The notes: generated by a model not told the origin, from the letters alone. Positions 7,235 to 16,800 are shown, counted from the stretch's first letter. The stretch is 28,047 nucleotides of DNA from JBEKLJ01 sp050010255 (GCA_050010255.1 JBEKLJ010000012.1:1-28047), one strand, 5' to 3'. Numbers and translations are program-made.

Positions 7235-8362
7235 CTAGCCCGAGCTGTTCGCCGGCGGCGGCGGCGGCGCCGGCGCGGCGGCGGCCTGTTCGCGGTGCTG
7301 GCGATCGTGCTTGTCGGGGTGCCCCTGTTGCGGCTTGTCGTAGACCGTGTGCACGCGCTCGTCGAAGCGGCCGAAAATCATCTTGCCGGCCGTGGTCTGA
7401 AGCACGCTCGTGACGGTGATGTCGATGGTCTTCGAGATCAGCCGCTTGGCGCTGTCCACCACCACCATCGTGCCGTCGTCCAGGTAGGCCACCCCCTGGT
7501 TGTACTCCTTGCCTTCCTTGAGGATGAACACCCGCATCGTCTCGCCGGGCAGCACGATGGGCTTCAGCGCGTTGGCCAGCTCGTTGATGTTGAGCACCTC
7601 CACGCCATGCAGTTGCGCCATCTTGTTCAGGTTGAAGTCGTTGGTGACGATCTTGCAGTCGTAGAGCCGGGCCAGCTCGATGAGCTTCATGTCCACGTCG
7701 CGCACCTGCGGGAAGTCCTCCTCCAGGATCTGAACGCTCAGGTGGGCCATCTTCTGGATCCGCTGGAGGATGTCCAAGCCGCGGCGGCCCCGGTTGCGCT
7801 TCATTGAGTCCGCCGAATCGGCCACGAGCTGGAGCTCGCGCAGAACGAATTGCGGAATCACAATCACGCCGTCCAGAAAGCCGGTTTCGGCGATGTCGGC
7901 GATGCGGCCGTCAATAATGACGCTCGTATCCAGGATCTTGAACGCCTGCTTTCCGGTCTTCTCCCCGCCGAAGATGCCGCCCAGGGCGGCGAGGTTCAGC
8001 ACGTCGCCCTTGTTGGCGCCGATCACCAGGCCCACATAGGTCATCCACAACAAGAGCAGAACCTGGAGGAAGGGCAGGAAGGGGTGGTTTCCGCTCTTCA
8101 AGGCCCAGCCCAGCACCAACGCCATCAGCGCTGCGCCGGTGATGCCCAGGGTCGAGCCGATCGCGGCGCCGATGAGGCGCTTGAGGCTGACCTCTTTAAC
8201 CCGAATCTCAAACAGGACTATGCCGATGCCAATGACGAGCCCCACCACACCCCCAGCCCAGTGGATCACGTTCTGCTGCGCATCCTTGAAAGGCGAAAGA
8301 AAGTATCCGACAGAAGCCAGGAGTATGGTGAATAAAACTCGCAGAATCAATATGTTGATCAT
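7235..8362 (-). CDS. Membrane-anchored PIN-TRAM domain protein (YacL family)
   Basis: A 375-residue protein with the YacL layout: hydrophobic segments over about residues 1-135, then a PIN nuclease-like domain from about 144 (KILDTSVIIDGRIADI), and a TRAM-type RNA-binding region over about 280-340 (LPGETMRVFILKEGKEYNQGVAYLDDGTMVVVD split by small gaps). PIN acidic residues are visible in DTSVIIDGR and in LYDCKIVTNDFNLN. YacL is linked in Firmicutes to ribosome or rRNA processing; the role here is inferred. The gene precedes ispD and ispF, the same order as in Bacillus. The C-terminal ~30 residues are an Ala/Pro-rich tail encoded by GCC/GGC triplet runs, which are absent from most YacL proteins. 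AAAGG lies 7-8 nt upstream of the ATG. Confidence 0.88.
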   Translation of the reverse strand: MINILILRVLFTILLASVGYFLSPFKDAQQNVIHWAGGVVGLVIGIGIVLFEIRVKEVSLKRLIGAAIGSTLGITGAALMALVLGWALKSGNHPFLPFLQVLLLLWMTYVGLVIGANKGDVLNLAALGGIFGGEKTGKQAFKILDTSVIIDGRIADIAETGFLDGVIVIPQFVLRELQLVADSADSMKRNRGRRGLDILQRIQKMAHLSVQILEEDFPQVRDVDMKLIELARLYDCKIVTNDFNLNKMAQLHGVEVLNINELANALKPIVLPGETMRVFILKEGKEYNQGVAYLDDGTMVVVDSAKRLISKTIDITVTSVLQTTAGKMIFGRFDERVHTVYDKPQQGHPDKHDRQHREQAAAAPAPPPPPANSSG

Positions 8363-8668
8363 CTGCTTACCTTTTTTGCAGGCCTGCCGGAAACCTCGTG
8401 CTAGCAGGCTGCTTCCACTCCGGCGAGCCTCGCCTCATCCGGAGCTGCTTACAAGATTAATAAAAATACATTCGCTCTGCCACACAGAGCACACAACTAT
8501 TCGATGCAGCATAGCACGAAAACCCGGCCGAACCGCCGCCGGCATGCTGAACTGAATCGGGGCGCTGGGAGGCGGGTCTCAGACCTCCAGGACAACTACC
8601 GGGCAAGTGCGGGGGTCAGCGGAGCGATGAAGCTGCGCCGGGCGCTCCGGGACCCGGAGCGGATTCGA
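8363..8668. other. Intergenic region with AT-rich island and hairpins
   Basis: These 306 bp separate the RRM gene from the yacL-like gene and hold no credible coding frame. An AT-rich island around 8455-8473 (TTAATAAAAATACATT region) stands out from the GC-rich surroundings and is the likeliest promoter zone for the minus-strand yacL-ispD-ispF block. Between it and yacL, CTCCGG (8418-8423) pairs with CCGGAG (8439-8444). An overlapping GGCGA/TCGCC stem (8422-8434) would be mutually exclusive with it. The stretch 8462-8500 has no clear -35. Confidence 0.45.
8643..8661 (-). terminator. Hairpin downstream of the RRM gene
   Basis: CGCTCCGG-(3 nt)-CCGGAGCG is a perfect 8-bp stem starting 7 nt after the RRM gene stop. 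No T-tract follows, so Rho-independent termination is uncertain. Confidence 0.45.
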
Positions 8669-9040
8669 TCAGAGAACCTTGGCCAGTTCGACTGCGAAAG
8701 CGCTCTTGGGCCCATCGGAGACCTTGGCCTTCCGGCCGGGACGCCTGCCGTGGTGCCCCCGGTCCTCCACCTTGCCCTGGTTTCTGGGTTTAGGGGGCTG
8801 AGCCGGGTTGGCTCGAAGGAGCTTGCCTTCCAGCGGCGCGCGATCAAAGCGACGAATGATCGCTTGCAGCTCTTCTTGATTGGGAGCGTCGATGAAGGCG
8901 AACCCTTTCGACTCCTGCGTCTCCGGGTTGCGAATCACCTTGATCGCGTCAGCGACCAGGCTCTCCGCGGTTAGCCAAGACTGGATGTCATCCGCAGTCA
9001 CCCAGGTCGGCAAGTTGCCGAGAAAAACCGTGAAACTCAT
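8669..9040 (-). CDS. Small RRM-domain RNA-binding protein
   Basis: A 123-residue cytoplasmic RNA-binding protein with one RRM at the N-terminus. RNP-2 is VFLGNLP (residues 5-11) and RNP-1 is SKGFAFID (near 43-50), with the usual spacing. The RRM ends near residue 75. A basic, Gly/Arg/Lys-rich tail with GHHGRRPGRKAK follows, typical of bacterial RRM proteins of the cyanobacterial Rbp type. Start: ATG 9040 puts the RRM at the N-terminus; an in-frame ATG at 9154 would add 38 residues of unlikely Cys/Trp-rich sequence. The ribosome site is weak. Possible roles, such as cold-stress or mRNA binding, come only from the family. Confidence 0.85.
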   Translation of the reverse strand: MSFTVFLGNLPTWVTADDIQSWLTAESLVADAIKVIRNPETQESKGFAFIDAPNQEELQAIIRRFDRAPLEGKLLRANPAQPPKPRNQGKVEDRGHHGRRPGRKAKVSDGPKSAFAVELAKVL

Positions 9041-9208
9041 ACTTCGCTGTTCAGGACTCCGTTGGTTGGGATTGTGGGGGAGCAAAGCCTGGGCGTCCGT
9101 CCATCCCCATCCTAGCAGACGGGGGCAACAGATGCAAAGCTCCCAGCCCGGCAAGAGCGTGCATTCCGGGGAGTTCCAGCGGCGTCCAGGGCGGTGACAG
9201 CGCGGACG

Positions 9209-9871
9209 CTACAACCAATACTGCCACTGGCCCGCGCCCAGAACCCAGGCAGCCAGGCACGAGTTGGTGACAGCGTGCGCCAGGATGCAATCGGCCAGAC
9301 TGCCGGTGCGGACCATCCACCAGTTGTAGGCGACGCCGGCCGCCAGTCCCACATCCCAGTAGGCTCCGTGCTCGGAAGCGAACAGGATCGCGGTAATCCA
9401 GAAGGCGCGCGCGGCGTACGCTCCCAGGGGCACGCTCTCGAAACGCGCCGAGACGAGCCAGCGCATCAGCCACGCCCGCCAGAACAGCTCCTCGACCACG
9501 GGTACCAGCAGGGCCGAGCCGGCCACGCGGAACACCAGAAGGAGCCAATTGGCGCGCTCGGCGGCGGCAACCCCGGTGGAGGCGGCGCCGGCGAGTGCGT
9601 TTTGGAACAGCCAGTGGCCGCGATACCCGGGCAGCAGCAGATCGGGCGCAATCCAGATCGCAAAGACGGCCAGGCCGATTAGGACACTGGAAAACGACTT
9701 GGCCGGCCGTAGGCTGATAAGGCGCCGGGAGAACGCCAGCGTGACCGCCAGGACCAGCACGGTCCGCACGGCGTAGGACCAGACGTGAGGCAGGAGCTCG
9801 CCGGCGGCCAGCAGCAGCATCAGCGTCGCGAATGGGGCGACATAGGGCCAGGAATGTCCCCGGCCCGGCAT
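9209..9871 (-). CDS. CPBP-family intramembrane protease (CAAX protease-related)
   Basis: A 220-residue integral membrane protein with about six to seven hydrophobic segments. The CPBP/Abi motifs are in order: EELFWRAWLMRW near residue 126 (the paired Glu and Arg), FASEHGAYWDVGLAAG near 164 with the motif-2 His, and CILAHAVTN near 195 with the last conserved His and Asn. These residues line the active site in CAAX-type proteases. The sequence resembles the subgroup often found beside exosortase/PEP-CTERM genes (TIGR03008 type), but no exosortase is in this window, so that link is inference. It lies 40 bp after the TPR gene on the same strand, probably in one operon. The 168 bp after it, before the RRM gene, show nothing recognisable. 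Confidence 0.78.
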   Translation of the reverse strand: MPGRGHSWPYVAPFATLMLLLAAGELLPHVWSYAVRTVLVLAVTLAFSRRLISLRPAKSFSSVLIGLAVFAIWIAPDLLLPGYRGHWLFQNALAGAASTGVAAAERANWLLLVFRVAGSALLVPVVEELFWRAWLMRWLVSARFESVPLGAYAARAFWITAILFASEHGAYWDVGLAAGVAYNWWMVRTGSLADCILAHAVTNSCLAAWVLGAGQWQYWL

Positions 9872-9911
9872 ACCAGGAGCAGGCTCGATCGTGGAAATGG
9901 CTGGCGCTCCT

Positions 9912-12236
9912 CTACCCGGTCTTACCCAGCAGCTCCCGGATCCGCGCGGCCTCCTCGGCCGAAGGCTTCTGTTGGAGAGCCGTCAGAAGCTCCCGCCTGG
10001 CCTGCGGTTTATCCCCGCGCTGGTAGAACGCCATCGCCAGGTGATAGTGGTACGTGGAGACCTGGGGAAGCTTGGCCACCAGGTTGCGGAAGATGTCCAC
10101 CGCGTTGTCGCTGAGGTTTTTCTTGATGTAAATCCAGCCCAGGGTATCAGCGATGTCCGGGTCGTCGGGCTGTTTCTGCCGGGCGCGCTGCGCCAGGGAG
10201 AGCGCCTGGTCCAGATCGCCGCCGGTTTCGGCGATGATGTAGGCGAGGTTGTTGAGCGCGATCGGGTGATCGGGCTGGAGCTTCAAAATCTGCTCGTAGA
10301 TCGCCCGGGCTCCCGCACGGTCGTGCGTGGCTTCCATCATCAGAGCGATCTGGAGGTAGGCCGCCGGATCGTTCGGCCGCAGTTGCTTGGCCTTCTCGAA
10401 GGTGCGGACGGCCGCCTGGAAGTCGCCTTTCCTCCGATAGGTCTCGCCCAGACGGAGATAGAGGCCACCCGCATCCGGCCGGGCCCGGATCAACGCTTGA
10501 AACTCCCGGATGGCGACGTCATAGCGGCCGGCGCGATAAGCGACATTGCCAAGCGCGCTGCGAAGCTCCAGGCGCCCTGGGGATCTCGCCAACTCCTCCT
10601 CCAGCACCCGGACCGCCTGATCCCACTGGTTTTGCGCCGCGTAAGTCTCCGCGAGACCCATCAGCGCCCGCAGGTCCGACGGATGCGCCTTGTGCAGCCG
10701 CAGGAACGCCTCCTCGGCCTCCCGGTAGCGCTTCTCGCTGAGGTCCAGAATGGCTAGCTGGCTGGTCGCTTCCACCGAGTTCGGGTACTGCACGATGATC
10801 TGAGCGAGCTCGGCGCGAGCCTGGATCATGTCGCCCATGGCGGCCAGCGCCTGGGTGCGGATCAGCTTCGCGGGCACGTTGCGCGGATCCAGCTCCAGGA
10901 TCTCCTTCGTCGCGCGAAGGGCGTTGGCGAAGTCGCGCCGAAACAGGTAGAGCTGCGCCAGCCACATCCGCGGCTGCAGGTACTCGGCGCGATTCTTGAT
11001 GGCTTCCTGGAACTGGAGCCGGGCCTGGTCGAGTTGCCCTTTGGCCAGCAGCGCGCGGCCCAGGTTGAACCGCAATACGGGATTCTTCGGGTCGCGGCTG
11101 ACCGCCGACTGCAGGTCAGTGATCGCCGCCTGGATCTGCGTGGGATCGCCGGTCTCGAGCATCAGGGAGGCCCGCATCGCCCGCGCGCGGTCGTCCTTGG
11201 GGTCGGCTCGGAGCACCTCGTCCAGAGCGGTCGCCGCTTCCTGCTTCCTGTCCTGCGCGATGAGCACCTGCGCGATCTCGCGCTGGTATTCCGTCTTACG
11301 TTTCGCATCCGCCTGGATGCCCGCCTGAAACTCGCGAATGGCGGAGTCGTAATCGCGGATTATCGCGTAAAAGCGGCCGACCAGCCTCCGGCCCTGGGGA
11401 AACTCGGCCGGGTTCGAAGTGAGCTTGCGAAGCGCGCCCTCCATCTCCGCCGGCCGGTGCGTGCGGTAGTAGTGCATCGCTAGCTCGATCCAGAAGCCGG
11501 GCTCCTTGGGAATGTTGGCAACCTTCGCCTGTAGGATCTGGTCGGCGTCGCGGAGACGGTTCTGGCGCATGTACTCGGCGTACAGCACGTCGTACATGGG
11601 GGCGAAGTCCTTGCGCTTCTCCAGCAGCGCGCGGCCGAGCCGTTCGGCCTCCGCCTGCTGCCCATCGGCCAGCAGGCTCTGCACCAGCGGCAGCACGATC
11701 TCAGGCAGCGACGGACTGATCCCGTTGGCGAGCTGGAACTGCTCGATGGCGCCCTTGGGGTCCTTGTCGGCCAGGAGCAGCAGATAGCCTTTCAGCCGCA
11801 GCCCGGCCACCGACTTCGGATCGTGCTTCAGCAGCTCCGCCGACATCGCTCGGATCTCGTCGCGCAGCGATTCCGGGTGGCTCTGGCTGACCACATAGCC
11901 GATCAGCAGGATGTTGGCGGCTTGCACGCGCGCGTCCGCGTTGGTGAAGTTCGGGTCCGTGTCGGCAGCGCGCCGGAAGTCCCGCAGCGCCTCGATGGGG
12001 CGGCCCAGCCGCAGTTCGGTGAGCCCGACGCGGTAGTAGGCCTCGCTGTACCTGTGGTCCTTCTTCAAGGCATTCCGGTACATGAAGTAGGCTTCCTTGT
12101 ACTTGCCTCGTTCGAAGTACCGGTTGCCGTTTTGCAAGTACTTCCGTTTGACGACCTCGGGGTCCCGGGTGCACGAGACCGCGGTGAAGACGAGCAACAG
12201 GACAGCCAAAATGCGGCGCAGCATAAAACACCTCAT
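9912..12236 (-). CDS. Exported TPR-repeat protein, probable lipoprotein
   Basis: A 774-residue protein made almost entirely of tetratricopeptide repeats, likely a periplasmic or membrane-tethered scaffold. An N-terminal hydrophobic stretch ends in AVSC (Cys22), a passable lipobox. Repeats begin at about residue 35 (NGNRYFERGKYKEAYFMY) and run to the end, perhaps 16-20 units. They include clear TPRs such as GRYDVAIREFQALI near 568 and the last block YHLAMAFYQRGDKPQA near 735. Similar proteins accompany exosortase and polysaccharide loci; this link is inference. Two starts are possible. ATG 12236 has TAGAAT with predicted +1 on its A. ATG 12224 has GAGG six nt upstream. The downstream CPBP protease gene is 40 bp away. 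Confidence 0.85.
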   Translation of the reverse strand: MRCFMLRRILAVLLLVFTAVSCTRDPEVVKRKYLQNGNRYFERGKYKEAYFMYRNALKKDHRYSEAYYRVGLTELRLGRPIEALRDFRRAADTDPNFTNADARVQAANILLIGYVVSQSHPESLRDEIRAMSAELLKHDPKSVAGLRLKGYLLLLADKDPKGAIEQFQLANGISPSLPEIVLPLVQSLLADGQQAEAERLGRALLEKRKDFAPMYDVLYAEYMRQNRLRDADQILQAKVANIPKEPGFWIELAMHYYRTHRPAEMEGALRKLTSNPAEFPQGRRLVGRFYAIIRDYDSAIREFQAGIQADAKRKTEYQREIAQVLIAQDRKQEAATALDEVLRADPKDDRARAMRASLMLETGDPTQIQAAITDLQSAVSRDPKNPVLRFNLGRALLAKGQLDQARLQFQEAIKNRAEYLQPRMWLAQLYLFRRDFANALRATKEILELDPRNVPAKLIRTQALAAMGDMIQARAELAQIIVQYPNSVEATSQLAILDLSEKRYREAEEAFLRLHKAHPSDLRALMGLAETYAAQNQWDQAVRVLEEELARSPGRLELRSALGNVAYRAGRYDVAIREFQALIRARPDAGGLYLRLGETYRRKGDFQAAVRTFEKAKQLRPNDPAAYLQIALMMEATHDRAGARAIYEQILKLQPDHPIALNNLAYIIAETGGDLDQALSLAQRARQKQPDDPDIADTLGWIYIKKNLSDNAVDIFRNLVAKLPQVSTYHYHLAMAFYQRGDKPQARRELLTALQQKPSAEEAARIRELLGKTG

Positions 12237-12242
12237 TGGTCG

Positions 12243-12248
12243 ATTCTA
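12243..12248 (-). promoter_or_regulatory. Candidate leaderless -10 (TAGAAT) of TPR gene
   Basis: TAGAAT (five of six bases of the consensus) is followed by six bases and ATG 12236, so predicted +1 is the start codon. A GAGG ribosome site for a second in-frame ATG at 12224 lies inside this would-be mRNA. Confidence 0.5.
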
Positions 12249-12338
12249 CTTGAACACAAAGGGGGCCGAGGCCGCAATCTTGCCCCGGGGGGAGGGCCGA
12301 GGCGCCGGCGTTTCACGCCCCGGCGGCGCGGGCCAGGC

Positions 12339-13622
12339 TCAGCGCAAGGCCGCCGCCAGGCCGCCGGTCAGGCGGAGCAGGTTCAGCCGCGCTCTCTCCA
12401 GACTCGCGCCCGCCTCATAGAACGCCAGCCACTTGTCCGTCTCCCCGATGCGGGCCTCCTCGAGCTGGCGCAAGGCCGCGCGGCCTTCCTGGCTCTGCGC
12501 CAGCAGCAGGGACACCTGCTCGCGCGCGACCTCCAGATCCAGCCGGGCCAGCTCCTGCGCCGCCTCGGCCTGCCGCAGGTTGTCGTAGCCAGCGCGCGTA
12601 TCGGCGGCGATCCGGCCGCGCGCGTGGCGAAGCTGAATCTGGAGCTGGGCCACCTCGGCCTCAGCCTGGGAGACGCTGGCGGCGACGCCCGGCCCGCTCC
12701 AGAGCGGCACCTGGAAGGAGATGCCGAGCTGGCCGTTGTGGCGCTGGAACTTCCGGAAGAAGTCCTCGTAGTGGTTGAAGCGCGCCAGCAAGCCGTACTG
12801 CGCCACCAGGTCCAGCCGCGGCAGCCTGGCGGCCCGCTGGGCGCGCACATCGTAGCCTTTGGCGAGCAGCCTGGACTCCAGCGAGCGGATCTCCTTGCTG
12901 CCCTCGAGCGCCTGGCTGACCGCCGCCTCGGCCGACTCCGGCAGCGGCAGCAGCGCCCGCTCGCCGGCCGCGGGCCGCACCTGGTCGTCCGCTTCGAGGC
13001 CCACCACGATCGCCAGCGCCGTCTGCGCCGCGCGAACGCCGTCCTCGAGCGTCTGAGCGCGGTAGCGTGCCCGGGCCAGCTCGAGTTCCGCCTTGCGGAT
13101 CTCGATTGGCAGCTCGCGGCCCTCGGCCACCCGCGCACGCACCGCCTCGAGCACGCTCGCCAGCCCATCCAGTTCGCGCCGCGCGACTCCGGCGGCCTTG
13201 CCGGCGCGCTCGGTCTCGACAAACAGGTCCGCCGTGCGGTACATCACCTCGTCCTGCCTGGCGGCGGCGTCGATCCCCGCCCCGCGCCGGCCCTCCCGGG
13301 CTGAGGCGACCCGGAGGCTCTGCGGGCGATTGTAGACCTCGGCGATCGCGCTGGCCTGCATGATCGAGGGCGTGGCCCCTTCGATACTCATCGGGAAACC
13401 GCTGCTGTATGCCAGCCCGCTGCCAACGACGACCTTCGGCGCGAACGGGTCTTTGGCCAGCCGGACGGCCTGCTCGGCCCTTTGCTCGTCCAGGCGCGCC
13501 AGGACCACGTCGGGGTTCTGCTTCAAGGCCAGGTCGACCGCTTCCCTCAGCGTGAGCGTGTGAACCTCCCCCAGGCAGGCACACGCCGGAATGAGCATGA
13601 GAAATCCGAATCTGCGCATCAT
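12339..13622 (-). CDS. TolC-family outer membrane factor (short form)
   Basis: A 427-residue outer membrane factor, expected to be the outer-membrane channel of an efflux or export system. A signal peptide covers about residues 1-18. The first repeat starts at LTLREAVDLALKQNPDVVLA (near 23, split here at its ends), the usual TolC-family opening. The middle has long helical Ala/Arg/Glu-rich segments. The second repeat starts near AVSQALEGSKEIRSLESRL (about 235), and a QLGISFQVPLWSG strand motif lies near 296. Length is close to many CzcC/TolC-like proteins. The start has two adjacent ATGs (13622, 13619) with TAAGCT placed for a leaderless mRNA and no ribosome site. No pump or adaptor lies beside it. 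It sits between the giant kinase and the TPR gene, all on one strand. Confidence 0.88.
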   Translation of the reverse strand: MMRRFGFLMLIPACACLGEVHTLTLREAVDLALKQNPDVVLARLDEQRAEQAVRLAKDPFAPKVVVGSGLAYSSGFPMSIEGATPSIMQASAIAEVYNRPQSLRVASAREGRRGAGIDAAARQDEVMYRTADLFVETERAGKAAGVARRELDGLASVLEAVRARVAEGRELPIEIRKAELELARARYRAQTLEDGVRAAQTALAIVVGLEADDQVRPAAGERALLPLPESAEAAVSQALEGSKEIRSLESRLLAKGYDVRAQRAARLPRLDLVAQYGLLARFNHYEDFFRKFQRHNGQLGISFQVPLWSGPGVAASVSQAEAEVAQLQIQLRHARGRIAADTRAGYDNLRQAEAAQELARLDLEVAREQVSLLLAQSQEGRAALRQLEEARIGETDKWLAFYEAGASLERARLNLLRLTGGLAAALR

Positions 13623-13628
13623 ACGTTC

Positions 13629-13634
13629 AGCTTA
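13629..13634 (-). promoter_or_regulatory. Candidate leaderless -10 (TAAGCT) of short tolC-type gene
   Basis: TAAGCT, six bases, then ATG 13622: predicted +1 is the A of the start codon. There is no ribosome site in the six bases. No -35 is evident. Confidence 0.4.
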
Positions 13635-13706
13635 GTCCGGGAGAGGGGGCGAGATGGGGCGGGGGCGACGGCGGAGTTCGCGCCACCGTCCGCGTGCGTA
13701 GCGGGA

Positions 13707-13788
13707 GCTTTGCCGTCGTTTGGCAGCCGCGGACGGACAGCCTCGAGCGTCGGCTTTGCCGTCCTTTGGCATCCGTAGCCGGACAGCC
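13707..13788. repeat. Two-copy tandem repeat, 46-bp period, in intergenic DNA
   Basis: Units at 13707-13742 and 13753-13788 match at 31 of 36 positions (each starts GCTTTGCCGTC and ends CGGACAGCC). The second unit lies within an 8-bp inverted repeat, CGTCGGCT (13748-13755) and AGCCGACG (13785-13792), so it can form a hairpin. The array sits between the kinase stop and the short tolC-type gene. Confidence 0.75.
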
Positions 13789-13816
13789 GACGTGCGGCTC
13801 CCACTTATATGTCGCG

Positions 13817-16800
13817 CTACTCCTTCGGGGTGAACTTGAAGCCCGAGAGCCGCACCTCGTCGCGCCCTTCGACCAGCAATCCGAAACGGCCGTCGACGAA
13901 GTGGGCATCCGGCGCCGTCCAGGAGTCCAGCGCGATCCACTGGCCCTGGTTCTGGGCACGCGTCACCACCGTCGTGGGCGTCACCTCGATCTGAAGCGTC
14001 ACGGCGACGTCCTTCAACCCCAGGCGGTGCGGCTGCTTGAGCAGCTCGGTGCGCCTGCCGTTGACGCAGGAAATGCGGCGGAAGCTCTCCTTATCGAGGC
14101 GGAAAAGCGTGTAGTTGCGCGGATCTCTGAAGCCGACGACCCATTCGAGATTCTTGCCGCGCAGCAGGCCGCCCGAGGCGGCCATCAAAGTGAGCGAGTA
14201 AACGCCGGGCCTGCCGGTGGGGCGGTAGAGCACGAATCCGCCGCCGCGGCGGACGTACCAGCCCTCGCTCGGCGACCAGGCCGCGGCGTCCTCCCATCCC
14301 TCCATGCCCATCGCCGACGGCCCGCGCGGCACGCGCGTCAGCGTCAGCGTGAGGGAAGCGGTCTGGCCGCCGACGATTTGCACGCGCTCGGACCGCTCGA
14401 AGTAGCCGGGCGCGGACGCGGTGACGATGTAGGAGCCCTCGTCGAGCTCGGTCGTTTGGCCGGAGAGGGCCTGGGGCGGGTGGCCCGCGCGGGTCACGGT
14501 GGCTTGTGCGCTGGCCGGCGTGAGGTTAAGCCGCAGCGTGCCGGGGCCGCCGAGCAGGGTCACGTCGCTATCCAGGAGCGCGACGGTCTGCCCCGCGACG
14601 AACGTCCGCCGCATGGGGTGCGAGCGCATTCGGTCCTTGCGCAGCTCGATGGTGTGCTCGCCGGGGCTGAGGTTCGAGACCTGGAAATGGCCGTCGGCCA
14701 GGAGGGAGCCGGCAGGCGCGCTGTCGATGAACACCTGGGCGCCCGGCGTCCCCTGAATGGTCAGGTGGGCGGTGGTCGGCAGCGGAACCAGGTTGAAGAT
14801 GACGCGCTTCTCCTCGCCCTTGCGCACCTCGGCCACCTGCTCGGGGACGTCCTGGAAACCCTGCTTGGCGACCCTGACACGGTACTGCCGGGGCGGGCGC
14901 GGAATGCGGAGCTGGCCGCCGCGAGAGGTCTGGCGGCGGTACTTCTGGCCGTCGATGTAAACGTCCACGTCGTCCTCGGCGGCAAGCACCACGATCGTGC
15001 CGATGTTCTCATCGGACTGGAAGAAGGCCGTCAGCACGGGGGCGACGCCAGCCTCGATCACTTTCTTCAGTTGCGTCCGGCCGTCGCTGACGGTCAGCTC
15101 GTGCGCGCCGGAAGCGAGGCTGGCGATCTGGAGGCCTTCGGCGCCGGCCTCGCCGGCGGGCCGCCCGTCCACGTCCACCTTCGCCGGCGAGAGAGTGGCG
15201 TAGACGCGCGCACGATTGGCGAAGCTGCTGACGATGAGGCCACTCACGTTCTTGACGTTTAGCGGCCCGTCCAGGAGCGGCACGGCGCCGGGCACCAGCT
15301 CGAAGGTGAAATCCGCCTGGCCGGAGCGGCCGGCCAGCTTGAGCGTGTGCTTGCCAGGGGTGACGGCGTCGATGGTGACCTGCCCATCTTGCAGCTCGCG
15401 CGGCGCCTGGTTATCCAGCGTGACCTGGCCGCTGGTGAGGTCGGTGATCAGGCGCACGGTCTGCGGCAGCGGTTGAAGTGTTAGCTCGACCGGCGCCGTC
15501 AGGCCGCGCTTGAGCTGGGCGGTCGTCGAGGCAGGCTGATAGCCCTCCAGCGCCGCCTCGATCTGGTAGGCGCCCGGCTCGGCCTCGAGCTGGAAATTCG
15601 AGGTGCCGCGAATCTTCCCGTTCACCCGGACCACCGCTCCCGGCGGCCAGGTGCGCACCTCGACGCGCACCGAGCTGCCCGCAGGAGGCGGCGGCCGTCG
15701 CAGCTTGGGGATCACGAATATGGAGGTGAGCACCAAAACGGCCACGGCCAGGGCGCCCACCCCTCCCCACAACAACGCGGGGTTCAGGCCCGGCTTCCTG
15801 GGGAGCGGAGCGGGCGGCGGCGCGCCCGGCGCTCCATAGGGGGGAGCGGGCCAGGCGGGCGGCGGAGCGCCCGGCGGAAGCGGGCCGAAAGGGGCCGCGA
15901 GGGGAGGCGGCCCGGCTGGGAAAAGCGGCGGAGCAGCCGGACCCGCCCCCGGCGGGGCCGGCTGCGCTTCAACCGCAGCAGGCAGCGGCATTCCCGAAGC
16001 CGCGAACATCCCCGTTGGCGAGAAGGGCGCCTCGGGACCCGCCGGCGGCGGCGGGACCGCGCTGAGGAGCGTCTCCGGCAGCAGCGTTGCAGCAGTCGGA
16101 ATCTCGTCGGCTACTGGCGCCGCAACAGGCGGAACGGGCGGCGCCGCGGCCACACTGGCGCCCAGGGCCGCAGCCTCGGCGGCCTCCGGCGGCCACGCTG
16201 CCAGCCGGTGTTCCAGTCCGCCCAGGATCATGCCGAACTCGGCGTCCTCAACGTAGGGGGCGGCAACCGAACGGGCGCGCTCCAGAATCGAGGCGAGCTC
16301 GCTGGGGCTGGCCGCGGCGCCGGCCTGCTCCTCGATCTGGCGCAGCGTCTCCAGATCGGCTGAGCGGGCCTTCAGGCGCCCGGCCGCGTTCTGTTCGCGC
16401 ACCAGGATGTCGCGCAACTGCGCCAGCCTTGGATCGAGCGGGTACTGCGCCAGGCACTTCTCGGCCTCCGCCAGCGCACCGGCGAAATCGCCCGCGACGC
16501 GGAACTCCCGCGCCTGGGTGAAGCAGCGGATGACGGCCTCGTCGCGCTTGTGATCCTGGGCGGTGATGCGCAGGTTCTTGGCCAGCACATGGTTCGGCTC
16601 GATCTCGAGCGCCTGCTGAATGAGCGGCTCGGCGGCGCGCCAGTCGCTGTCAACCAGCGCGCGCGCCCGCTCCACCAGCGTCTCGACGACCGCGTTGCGG
16701 ATGGCCGGGTTCTTAGGTTCCAGCTCCAGCGCCCGCCGCATGGCGGTCTGGCCGTCCTCGAACGACTGCTGCTGCCACAGCGCCTGGCCCTGGGCCAGAG

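Noticed and set aside
10000..12200. Repeated DNA in the TPR gene
   Set aside because: Similarity between segments reflects the TPR protein repeats, not a DNA-level repeat or CRISPR. No CRISPR array was seen anywhere in the window.
11823..13304. Long plus-strand frame of 493 codons
   Set aside because: It lies opposite the TPR and short tolC-type genes and is Arg/Gly/Ala-rich with no motif; GC-rich DNA keeps such antisense frames open. The same holds for 2492-3274, 13694-15262, 18149-19084 and 23484-24959.
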